Assembly: GCF_002288825.1 (NCBI RefSeq)
Contig: NZ_NSLI01000002.1
Coordinates: 372,001 to 436,000 of the forward strand
DNA from: Sphingomonas lenta
Lineage (GTDB): Bacteria; Pseudomonadota; Alphaproteobacteria; Sphingomonadales; Sphingomonadaceae
Reading direction: 5' to 3'
Length of the DNA stretch: 64,000 nucleotides
Under the pieces are notes generated by a model, which did no database searches, was not told where the DNA came from, and worked only from the letters and a program-made list of their open reading frames with translations. The translations under genes were made by a program, and so were the position numbers. Shown here piece after piece: positions 17,788-24,479 of this stretch (position 1 is its first letter; each line of letters begins with the position of its first letter).

Positions 17788-18186
17788 TTAGTCTAGCCTT
17801 ACTCTGCTCCGCCCGGCTTTCACCTGGGAACGGCCCTTCTTCTCGTCCACCCGCTTCGCCTTGGCGGCGCGCGTGGGCTTGGTCTTGATGCGCCGCGCCT
17901 CGCGCTTCTCTGCCTCGGCGAGCAGCTCGGCCAGGCGCGTCCGTGCGTCCAGCCGGTTCGCCTCCTGCGTCCGGTGGCGCTTGGCGGTGATCACCAGCGT
18001 GCCGCCCGCCGTCAGCTTCGAGCCCGCGACCAGCTTCAGCCGTCGGTACGTCTCCGGGTGCAGCCCGAGCCGGAACACGTCCACGCGCAGCTGGCACGCG
18101 GTCGCGACCTTGTTGACGTTCTGCCCGCCCGGCCCGGTGGCGGCGAGGAAGCGCTCCTCGATCGCGTCCTCCGGCACGTCGATCAC
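17788..18186 (-). CDS. arfB: Alternative ribosome-rescue factor ArfB (peptidyl-tRNA hydrolase)
   Basis: 132 residues. Releases peptides from ribosomes stalled on broken mRNA. The GGQ catalytic motif is at residues 20-22 (ATGPGGQNVNKVATA) and the C-terminus is the expected Lys/Arg-rich tail (IKTKPTRAAKAKRVDEKKG) that enters the empty mRNA channel. The start is GTG at 18186, overlapping the rluA stop (GTGA); a large open frame continues upstream but is the antisense of nothing useful and overlaps rluA. Family length about 135-140 fits. Confidence 0.9.
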   Translation of the reverse strand: MIDVPEDAIEERFLAATGPGGQNVNKVATACQLRVDVFRLGLHPETYRRLKLVAGSKLTAGGTLVITAKRHRTQEANRLDARTRLAELLAEAEKREARRIKTKPTRAAKAKRVDEKKGRSQVKAGRSRVRLD

Positions 18187-18827
18187 GGCATCGCATCCGC
18201 GAAGCGCTCCGGCGTCGGCGCCTCCGCCTCGACCGGCGGCTTGCCGTCGCGAGGGATCCGCAGCCCCGCCGCGTGCAGCATCATGCCCTCGCGCATCGCC
18301 CGCCCGTACACCGGATCGCCCAGCACCGCCGCGCCCAGGCCCGTGGCGGCGTGGACCCTGATCTGGTGCGTCCGCCCCGTCTCCGGCCGGAACTCGACGA
18401 GCGACCGTCCGCCGCGCGTCTCGAGCAGCCGCCATCGCGTCCGCGCGACCTTTCCCTTGGGGTCGGCGACGATGCGCCAGCCCGACTGCGGCGAACTCAC
18501 CTTGGCCAGCGGCAGGTCGATCACGCCCTCTTCCCCGTCCGGCACGCCGTCGAGTATCGCGAGGTAGCGTTTCTCGACCGCGCCCGCTTCGAACGCCCGC
18601 TGAAACCGGGCATGGGCGCGATCGTTGCGCGACAGGAGCAGGCATCCGCTCGTGTCCCGGTCCAGCCGGTGCACCGCGCGGGGGAGCCGGCGAAATCCGA
18701 AGGTGAGCGACTGTAGGTGGTTTTCCAGACTGAGCGACCCGTCGCGCGGGGGATTGACGGGCAGCCCGGCGGGCTTGTCGATCACCAGGGCCTCGCCGTC
18801 GAGGAACAGGACGCGGTCGGGGTGCAC
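18183..18827 (-). CDS. RluA-family pseudouridine synthase
   Basis: 214 residues from GTG at 18827. Makes pseudouridine in rRNA or tRNA. The catalytic Asp is in PRAVHRLDRDTSGCLLLSR, preceded by ALVIDKPAGLPVNPP and followed by RPETGRTHQIRVHAA and LGDPVYG, all family motifs. The open frame continues 42 codons upstream, but that part is low in conserved character and would overlap the signal peptide of the divergent VanY-like gene; HPDRVLFLDGEAL is a usual beginning. RNA target not determinable. The downstream arfB start overlaps its stop. Confidence 0.88.
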   Translation of the reverse strand: MHPDRVLFLDGEALVIDKPAGLPVNPPRDGSLSLENHLQSLTFGFRRLPRAVHRLDRDTSGCLLLSRNDRAHARFQRAFEAGAVEKRYLAILDGVPDGEEGVIDLPLAKVSSPQSGWRIVADPKGKVARTRWRLLETRGGRSLVEFRPETGRTHQIRVHAATGLGAAVLGDPVYGRAMREGMMLHAAGLRIPRDGKPPVEAEAPTPERFADAMP

Positions 18828-19592
18828 GGGCGCGCCCGTGCCACGTTCGCACGGGTGGGCGCAACAACGCTGCTCCTGCTCGCCAGCCCGGCCTGGGCGC
18901 AGTGCGGCGGCGAGGCCGCGCCGATCGGGGCCGACGGACGCATGCTCGGCCACCTGCCCTACGGCGACGCGGCGGAGTACGACCTAGCGGACGCGCCGAC
19001 CGGCTTCGCGCTCAATCGCTGCCGCGTCCGGCGCGAGGTGCTGCCCGACCTCCAGCGTCTGCTCGCCGCGGCGGCCGCCGACCCGCGCACGGGCGGCGTG
19101 ATCCGCGGGCTGTCCTGCCACCGGCCGATCAGCCACCAGCGCGAGGTCTTCTGCCGCGAGCGCGGCACCGACCGCGAGTGGCGCGCCATCTCCGCGGCAC
19201 CCCCGGGCCATAGCGAGCACGCGACGGGCTACGCGATCGACTTCGCGATCCGCCCCTCGCCCAACTGCCCGGACGTGGAGGCGTGCATGGCGGCGCTGCC
19301 CGCCGCCCACTGGCTGCGCGAGAACGCGACGCGCTTCGGTTTCGAGCAGAGCTTCCCCACCGCCAACGGCCAGCGCGTGAAGTGGGAGCCCTGGCACTGG
19401 CGCTGGGTCGGCACGAGCCGGACCGCGCCCGGCGCCGCGCGGGCGCGATTCGCTTTCGCCCGGGCGCGCAAGGAGTTCCCGGCCGACCCGGGCCTGGTCG
19501 ACCCGCCGCCCGTGGTCCGCACCATCGCGGAACCCCCGCCGCCCCCGTCCGCGCCGGTAGAGGACAAGCGCAAACGGAAGCGCCGCCGCTAA
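18822..19592 (+). CDS. Exported D-alanyl-D-alanine carboxypeptidase, VanY-like
   Basis: 256 residues from GTG 18822, with signal peptide ending SPAWAQ; an inner GTG at 18855 is an alternative. Zinc carboxypeptidase acting on peptidoglycan stem peptides. M15B motifs: a Cys-rich GLSCHRPISHQREVFCRERG segment, SEHATGYAIDFA with two zinc ligands, and PWHWRW with the third. Four to six cysteines suggest disulfides, consistent with export. The C-terminus is a Pro-rich and very basic tail (VEDKRKRKRRR). Its likely start codon overlaps that of the divergent rluA-type gene at GTGCAC. Confidence 0.85.
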   Translation: MHGRARATFARVGATTLLLLASPAWAQCGGEAAPIGADGRMLGHLPYGDAAEYDLADAPTGFALNRCRVRREVLPDLQRLLAAAAADPRTGGVIRGLSCHRPISHQREVFCRERGTDREWRAISAAPPGHSEHATGYAIDFAIRPSPNCPDVEACMAALPAAHWLRENATRFGFEQSFPTANGQRVKWEPWHWRWVGTSRTAPGAARARFAFARARKEFPADPGLVDPPPVVRTIAEPPPPPSAPVEDKRKRKRRR

Positions 19593-19594
19593 AT

Positions 19595-19729
19595 CCTCCC
19601 CCGCTTACAGCGGGGGAGGGGGACCGCGCCCATAGGGCGTGGTGGTGGGGGTACCGGGCGATGCCGCATCCCGTAGCTCCCCCTCCACCAGCTTCGCTGG
19701 TCCCCCTCCCCCGCCGTGGGCGGGGGAGG
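19595..19729. repeat. Dispersed inverted repeat, family 2, copy A
   Basis: Built of four small hairpins: CCTCCCCCGC-ttaca-GCGGGGGAGG, a GGTGGTGGGGG / CCCCCTCCACC pair, an AGCTTCGCT-type hairpin and a final CCTCCCCCGCC / GGCGGGGGAGG. It fills the gap between the convergent VanY-like and wrbA genes. Confidence 0.85.
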
Positions 19730-19739
19730 AATTTGGACG

Positions 19740-20342
19740 TTAGCCGAACAGCTTCGCCGCGGTCTGCGCGACCCTCCGGCCCTGATACCGCGCGCCGCCC
19801 AGGTCGGCCTCGCTCGGCTGGCGCGTGCCCTGATTGTCGGCGATCGTGGTCGCGCCATAGGGCGAGCCGCCCTTGACCTCCTCGACACCCATCTGCGCGC
19901 CGTAGCCGTAGTCGAGCCCCACGATCGTCAGCCCATGGTGCAGGAGGTTCGTGATGACGGAGAAGAGCGTCGTCTCCTGCCCGCCATGCTGACTGGCCGT
20001 CGAGGTGAACGCCGCGCCGACCTTGCCGATCAGCGCGCCCTTGGCCCAGAGCCCGCCGGTCGTGTCCCAGAAGGTCGCCATCTGGCTCGGCATGCGGCCG
20101 AAGCGCGTGGGCGCGCCAACGATGATCGCGTCATACTCCGTCAGCTTGTCGACTGACTCGATCTCCGGGTGCGAGTGGTCAGTCTTGAAGTGCGCCTGCG
20201 CGATCACCTCGGTGGGGGCGGTCTCGCGCACCCGGCGCACGTCCACCTCCGCGCCGGCCTCGCGCGCGCCCTCCGCCACGGCGTCCGCCATCTGCGAGAT
20301 GTGGCCGTAGGACGAATAGTAGAGCACCAGGACCTTGGTCAT
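19740..20342 (-). CDS. wrbA: NAD(P)H:quinone oxidoreductase WrbA
   Basis: 200 residues, flavodoxin-like FMN enzyme that reduces quinones by two electrons and limits oxidative stress. N-terminal phosphate loop [20 protein letters not shown], the FMN region [24 protein letters not shown], and [16 protein letters not shown] are diagnostic, as is the length. ATG at 20342 with AGAAGGGAGTG upstream. It lies behind the pirin gene on the same strand with a repeat copy between; pirin and WrbA are frequently neighbours under a LysR regulator, which is also present here, so co-regulation is likely. Confidence 0.95.
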   Translation of the reverse strand: MTKVLVLYYSSYGHISQMADAVAEGAREAGAEVDVRRVRETAPTEVIAQAHFKTDHSHPEIESVDKLTEYDAIIVGAPTRFGRMPSQMATFWDTTGGLWAKGALIGKVGAAFTSTASQHGGQETTLFSVITNLLHHGLTIVGLDYGYGAQMGVEEVKGGSPYGATTIADNQGTRQPSEADLGGARYQGRRVAQTAAKLFG

Positions 20343-20365
20343 TCTTCACTCCCTTCTCTAGTTTC

Positions 20366-20446
20366 GTCACCCCAGCGAAAGCTGGGGTCGCGGGCCAGGA
20401 GCGCACCCGGCCCGAACCACGCGATCCCAGCGTGCGCTGGGATGAC
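20366..20446. repeat. Dispersed inverted repeat, family 1 subtype, copy e
   Basis: Left arm GTCACCCCAGCGAAAGCTGGGGT at 20366 and right arm ATCCCAGCGTGCGCTGGGAT ending with GAC at 20446. Both arms are hairpins; the core word CAGC differs from the CCGG core of the other copies. Lies between wrbA and the pirin gene. Confidence 0.8.
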
Positions 20447-20456
20447 GAGTTAAGAC

Positions 20457-21176
20457 TTATTCCGCGTCGACCAGCACGATCTCCGCGTCCTCCAACGCCT
20501 CGATCGCGACCGTCTGCCCGCCGCTCAGCGCGACGCCGTCGCGCGCGTCCACCGGCTCGCCGCCGACGAGGAGCTTGCCCGTCGCGGGAACGAGATAGGC
20601 GTGCCGCCCCTCGCCGACTTTGTGCTCGACGCGCTCGCCCGCCCGGAGCGTCGCGCCCATGACGCGCGCGTCGGCCCGGATCGGCAGCGCCTCCGGATCG
20701 TCCCGGTATCCGCTCGCCAGCGCTACGAACCGGCCCGAGCGCTCGCCCTTGGGAAAGGGCTTGGCGCCCCAGCTCGGGTTACCGCCGGACGTGCGCGGCA
20801 TGATCCAGATCTGGAAGATGCGCGTCGTCTCGGGCTCCAGATTGTACTCGGCGTGGCGCACGCCCGAGCCCGCGCTCATCACCTGCACGTCGCCCGCCTC
20901 TGTGCGGCCCTTGTTGCCCATCGAGTCTGCGTGCGTGATCGCGCCCGAGCGGACATAGGTGATGATCTCCATGTCGCGGTGCGGGTGCGGCGGGAAGCCG
21001 CTATTGGCGGCGATCTCGTCGTCGTTCCACACGCGGATCGCGCCCCAGCCCATGCGGTCCGGATCGTAATAGTTCGCGAACGAGAAATGATGCCGCGCGT
21101 TGAGCCAGCCATGGTCGGCATGGCCCAGCGTCTCGAACGGGCGGCGGTCGATCTTGGTCAGGGTATCGGTGGTCAT
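20457..21176 (-). CDS. Pirin family protein (quercetin dioxygenase-like)
   Basis: 239 residues, bicupin metal protein. The N-terminal cupin has the metal ligands in FPPHPHRDMEIITYV (two His) and VRHAEYN (His) plus a Glu; the second cupin keeps fold but not ligands, as in YhhW-type pirins. Some members open flavonoids oxidatively; others have regulatory roles, so the function here is open. ATG at 21176 with TGGAGG 6 bases before it, better than the frame's first ATG at 21188. The divergent LysR gene starts 121 bases away across a dyad. Confidence 0.9.
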   Translation of the reverse strand: MTTDTLTKIDRRPFETLGHADHGWLNARHHFSFANYYDPDRMGWGAIRVWNDDEIAANSGFPPHPHRDMEIITYVRSGAITHADSMGNKGRTEAGDVQVMSAGSGVRHAEYNLEPETTRIFQIWIMPRTSGGNPSWGAKPFPKGERSGRFVALASGYRDDPEALPIRADARVMGATLRAGERVEHKVGEGRHAYLVPATGKLLVGGEPVDARDGVALSGGQTVAIEALEDAEIVLVDAE

Positions 21177-21229
21177 CGCAACCTCCATGATGTTGACCGC
21201 AACATAGGGGCCGCGAGGGTGCGGAAAAT

Positions 21230-21255
21230 AGAAACGCTGGAAACCGATCGTTTCT
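21230..21255. promoter_or_regulatory. Dyad between pirin and lysR genes, candidate LysR site
   Basis: AGAAAC (21230-21235), 14 bases, GTTTCT (21250-21255). It lies in the only AT-rich part of the divergent intergenic region, in the position expected for a LysR autoregulatory site that also controls the pirin/wrbA genes. The spacing is longer than the classic T-N11-A, so assignment is tentative. Confidence 0.45.
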
Positions 21256-21266
21256 CATTCTAAATT

Positions 21267-21290
21267 CCTCCCCCGCTCACAGCGGGGAGG
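21267..21290. repeat. Short family 2 repeat, copy B, supplying a ribosome binding site
   Basis: A lone hairpin unit (CCTCCCCCGC...GCGGGGAGG) of the family 2 repeat. Its right arm GGGGAGG (21284-21290) lies 7 bases before the LysR ATG and is the only candidate Shine-Dalgarno sequence. In the mRNA the hairpin would hide this site. Confidence 0.7.
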
Positions 21291-21297
21291 AATTGCG

Positions 21298-22191
21298 ATG
21301 ACGACCCGCCTGCCCGATCTCGAAGCCTGGGCGATCTTCGCCGCGGTCGCGGAGAACCGGTCCTTCTCCGCCGCCGCGCAGGCGCTGGGCCTGAGCAAGG
21401 CCACCGTGTCCAAGGCCGTGTCCCGCCTGGAGGCGCAGATCGGCCAGTCGCTGTTCCACCGCACCTCGCGCCGCCTCGCACTCACGGAGGCGGGCCGGCC
21501 GCTCGCCGAGCGCGCCGCGCGCATGCTGGCCGAAGCGCGCGGCGCGGAGGAGGAGGCGAACGACGCCGCCTCCTCGCCCGCGGGCCGCGTCCGCGTCGCG
21601 GCGCCCATGAGCTTCGGCGTGCTCAACATCGCCCCCGTACTCGCGAGCTTCCTGGAGGCGCATCCGGGCGTGGAGATCGACCTGCACCTGTCGGACGCGC
21701 GCGTCGACATCGTCGCCGAAGGGTTCGACGTCGCGCTGCGCATCGCCGACCTGCCCGACAGCTCCTTGCGTGCCCGCAAGCTCTGCTCGATCCAGGTGCA
21801 CATCGTCGCGTCGCCGGCCTACCTCCAGCGCCACGGGCGGCCGCTCCACGCGGGCGACCTCGCGAACCACCGGCTGCTCGGCTACAGCAACGTGACCGGC
21901 CCCTGGCGCTTCCGGCACCGCGACGGGACGGAGGTCGCGGTCGAGTGCCGCGGGCCGCTCACCGCCAATAGCGGCGACGCGCTCGTCCCCGCGCTGCTCG
22001 CCGGGCTGGGCGTGACGCGTCTGCCGGGGTTCATCGTCGGCCCGTTCATCGAGTCGGGCGCGTTGGAGGCGATCCTGCCCGAATGGACCCCGCCGCCGAT
22101 CGCGCTCCACCTGCTGACCCCGCCCGGCACGCTCCGGCCCGCGCGGGTGGAGGCGCTGATCGAGTGGCTGGCCAAGCACTTGCGGGATTGA
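21298..22191 (+). CDS. LysR family transcriptional regulator
   Basis: 297 residues. N-terminal winged helix-turn-helix (about 6-65: LEAWAIFAAVAENRSFSAAA, LGLSKATVSKAVSRLEAQ) and a periplasmic-binding-like effector domain from about residue 92 (VRVAAPMSFGVLNIAPVLAS). Effector unknown. It is divergent from pirin and wrbA, which are its probable targets. The ribosome binding site is inside a family 2 repeat copy, so translation may be limited by the hairpin. Confidence 0.92.
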   Translation: MTTRLPDLEAWAIFAAVAENRSFSAAAQALGLSKATVSKAVSRLEAQIGQSLFHRTSRRLALTEAGRPLAERAARMLAEARGAEEEANDAASSPAGRVRVAAPMSFGVLNIAPVLASFLEAHPGVEIDLHLSDARVDIVAEGFDVALRIADLPDSSLRARKLCSIQVHIVASPAYLQRHGRPLHAGDLANHRLLGYSNVTGPWRFRHRDGTEVAVECRGPLTANSGDALVPALLAGLGVTRLPGFIVGPFIESGALEAILPEWTPPPIALHLLTPPGTLRPARVEALIEWLAKHLRD

Positions 22192-22259
22192 TGCAAGTGG
22201 CTGTCGCGCGGGCGTGAAACCTGCCAGCGTGGGCGGGTGAACGTGATTCGCCCTCAGTT

Positions 22260-22377
22260 CCTCCCCTGCAAGGGGAGGGGGACCAGCCGAAGGCTGGTGG
22301 AGGGGTGTCCCCCTCCGGTCGGACGGGGACACCCCTCCGTCACGCCTACGGCGCGCCACCTCCCCTTACAGGGGAGG
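22260..22377. repeat. Dispersed inverted repeat, family 2, copy C
   Basis: Left end CCTCCCCTGCAAGGGGAGG, a GGTGGAGGGGTGTCCCC / GGGGACACCCCTCC centre, and right end CCTCCCCTTACAGGGGAGG ending at 22377. It occupies most of the 215 bases between the LysR gene and the permease gene. Confidence 0.85.
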
Positions 22378-22406
22378 ATCGAGATATCGTCCTTCAGCTC
22401 AGCATT

Positions 22407-23492
22407 ATGAACCGCCTCCGCCCCGACGCGGACGACGTGCGGTTCGTTCGCCGGCTCGTCCTCGCCATCCTCGTCGTCGCGGTCGCGGCCGCGCTTTACC
22501 GCGCCGCCGACCTGCTCATCCTGGCGTTCGGCGCCGTGCTCGGCGCGATCGCGATCCACGCCGTCGCCGACCTGCTCGAGGACCGCGCGAACGTCCCGGA
22601 GAAGCCCGCGCTCGGTCTCGCCATCGCCGTCCTGCTCGGCCTCGGCTTCGCGATCGTGTGGCTGTTCGCCGTCGGCTTCCGCGAGCAGGTGGAGGTGCTC
22701 GTCACGCGCCTGCCCGGCATCGTCGACCAGTTCGCGGCCTATCTCTCCACCTCGCCCGTCGGCGCGCGCGTCGTCCAGGCGGTGGAGGCCGCCTTCGCCG
22801 GCAGCCGCATCGCGCGCGACATAGGCGGGCTCGCCACCGGGGCGGGCGAGCTGGCGCTCAACACGCTGCTCGTGCTCGTCGGCTCCGTCTTCTTCGCCGC
22901 CAATCCGGGCGTGTATCAGCGCGGGTTCCTCTTGATGGTGCCCCCGGCCAAGCGCCCCGCCTTCGACGACGCGCTCTACGACACCGCCGCGACGCTCAGG
23001 CTGTGGCTCCGCGCACAGCTCATCCAGATGACGAGCATGGGCGTGCTCGTCGGGCTGGGCCTATGGCTCGGCGGCGTGCCGTCGGCGGCGATGCTGGGGC
23101 TGCTCACCGGCCTGTCGGAGTTCATCCCCTATGTCGGCCCCGTCGCGGCGATGCTGCCCGCGCTCGGTCTCGCCGCGACCCAGGGGACGGACGCGATCGT
23201 CTGGACGGTCGCGACCTTCGCGATCGTGCGGCTCGTCCAAACCAACCTCATCACGCCCTACGTCACCGGCCGCGTCGTCAAGATCCCACCCGCGGTGACG
23301 CTGTTCGCGATCCTGGCGATCGGCACGGTGTTCGGCGTCTTCGGCCTGTTCTTCTCCGCCGCGCTGCTGGTCGTCGCCTACACGCTGATCCGCGCGCTCT
23401 ACTTGCGCGAGGTGCTGGGTGAGCCGATTCCCAAGGCCGAGCACGAAACGTTGATTTTTGATCGACGGTCCAAGCGCATAACCAGAAATTAA
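22407..23492 (+). CDS. AI-2E/PerM family membrane transporter
   Basis: 361 residues with about eight hydrophobic segments, two near the N-terminus (LVLAILVVAVAAALYRAADL) and a dense group from about residue 210 on. Family motifs include GLSEFIPYVGPVAAMLPAL and the late TNLITPYVTGR, typical of PerM/AI-2E exporters. Transported substrate unknown; family names from AI-2 are historical. The ATG at 22407 starts the conserved N-terminus; the frame upstream runs through the repeat. Its stop codon is part of a TTAACC box that precedes ctrA. Confidence 0.88.
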   Translation: MNRLRPDADDVRFVRRLVLAILVVAVAAALYRAADLLILAFGAVLGAIAIHAVADLLEDRANVPEKPALGLAIAVLLGLGFAIVWLFAVGFREQVEVLVTRLPGIVDQFAAYLSTSPVGARVVQAVEAAFAGSRIARDIGGLATGAGELALNTLLVLVGSVFFAANPGVYQRGFLLMVPPAKRPAFDDALYDTAATLRLWLRAQLIQMTSMGVLVGLGLWLGGVPSAAMLGLLTGLSEFIPYVGPVAAMLPALGLAATQGTDAIVWTVATFAIVRLVQTNLITPYVTGRVVKIPPAVTLFAILAIGTVFGVFGLFFSAALLVVAYTLIRALYLREVLGEPIPKAEHETLIFDRRSKRITRN

Positions 23493-23521
23493 CCTTTTGC
23501 GTTCAGATGTCGTTTGGTTAA
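23489..23521. promoter_or_regulatory. Paired TTAACC / GGTTAA boxes before ctrA
   Basis: TTAACC at 23489-23494 and its inverted copy GGTTAA at 23516-23521, 56-88 bases before the ctrA start. CtrA recognises TTAA(C) half-sites, and ctrA is autoregulated in relatives, so these are candidate CtrA boxes. The arrangement is inverted rather than the classic direct TTAA-N7-TTAA, so it is a hypothesis. Confidence 0.4.
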
Positions 23522-23576
23522 TGAATTCCGGGTCGGCCAGGGGTGGATACGGGGCCGCGAACGGGGGGACAAACTG

Positions 23577-24281
23577 ATGCGCGTTCTGCTGATCGAAGAC
23601 GAACCGACGACCGCCAAGGCGATCGAGCTGATGCTCACGACCGAGGGGTTCAACGTCTACACGACGGACCTGGGCGAAGAGGGCTTGGACCTCGGCAAGC
23701 TCTACGACTACGATATCATCCTGCTCGACCTGAACCTGCCGGACATGCACGGCTACGACGTGCTGAAGAAGCTCCGCGTCGCCCGCGTGCAGACGCCGGT
23801 GCTGATCCTGTCGGGCGTCAACGAGATGGACTCGAAGGTCCGCTCCTTCGGCTTCGGCGCCGACGATTACGTCACCAAGCCTTTCCACCGCGAGGAGCTG
23901 GTGGCGCGCATCCACGCCGTGGTGCGCCGCTCCAAGGGCCACTCGCAGTCGGTCATCCGCACGGGCAAGCTCGCGGTCAACCTCGACGCCAAAACGGTCG
24001 AGGTCGACGGTGCCCGCGTGCACCTGACCGGCAAGGAATATGCGATGCTGGAGCTGCTCTCGCTCCGCAAGGGCACGACGCTGACGAAGGAGATGTTCCT
24101 GAACCATCTCTACGGCGGCATGGACGAGCCCGAGCTCAAGATCATCGACGTCTTCATCTGCAAGCTGCGCAAGAAGCTCAGCCTGGCCTGCGACGGCGAG
24201 AACTACATCGAGACCGTCTGGGGCCGCGGCTACGTGCTCCGCGAACCCGACGAGATCGCGCCCGCCCAGCAGGTGGCGTAA
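23577..24281 (+). CDS. ctrA: Cell-cycle response regulator CtrA
   Basis: 234 residues. OmpR-type regulator with receiver domain (1-115; acidic pocket E7-D8, phosphorylated D51, K in VTKPF) and a winged-helix DNA-binding domain (about 128-228; [29 protein letters not shown]). The receiver and the DNA-binding helix ([17 protein letters not shown]) closely match the alphaproteobacterial cell-cycle master regulator. It governs motility, division and often replication genes after phosphorelay through ChpT. ATG at 23577 has GGGGGGAC just upstream. TTAACC boxes lie before it and an intrinsic terminator follows. Confidence 0.95.
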   Translation: MRVLLIEDEPTTAKAIELMLTTEGFNVYTTDLGEEGLDLGKLYDYDIILLDLNLPDMHGYDVLKKLRVARVQTPVLILSGVNEMDSKVRSFGFGADDYVTKPFHREELVARIHAVVRRSKGHSQSVIRTGKLAVNLDAKTVEVDGARVHLTGKEYAMLELLSLRKGTTLTKEMFLNHLYGGMDEPELKIIDVFICKLRKKLSLACDGENYIETVWGRGYVLREPDEIAPAQQVA

Positions 24282-24303
24282 GCTTTCCCGTCCAAGGGCA
24301 AAG

Positions 24304-24337
24304 GAGCCGCGGCGTCGGGGGGCGCCGCGGCTCTTTT
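24304..24337 (+). terminator. Intrinsic terminator of ctrA
   Basis: GAGCCGCGGCG (24304-24314), 8-base loop, CGCCGCGGCTC (24323-24333), then TTTT. An 11-bp perfect GC stem with a T run, 22 bases after the ctrA stop; the clearest terminator in the window. Confidence 0.92.
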
Positions 24338-24371
24338 CGTTGGACGATGGCCGCAACATCATCCCCCATGC

Positions 24372-24465
24372 GTCACCCCGGACTTGTTCCGGGGTCCATC
24401 GTCGTGCGGACGATCCGGCCGGAGTGCGCGTACAGCCATGGACCCCGGAACAAGTCCGGGGTGAC
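24372..24465. repeat. Dispersed inverted repeat, family 1, copy f
   Basis: Left arm GTCACCCCGGACTTGTTCC... from 24372, right arm ending ...TCCGGGGTGAC at 24465. The arms match each other over about 28 bases. Lies between the ctrA terminator and the convergent amidohydrolase gene. Confidence 0.87.
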
Positions 24466-24479
24466 AACGGGATTGGGCC

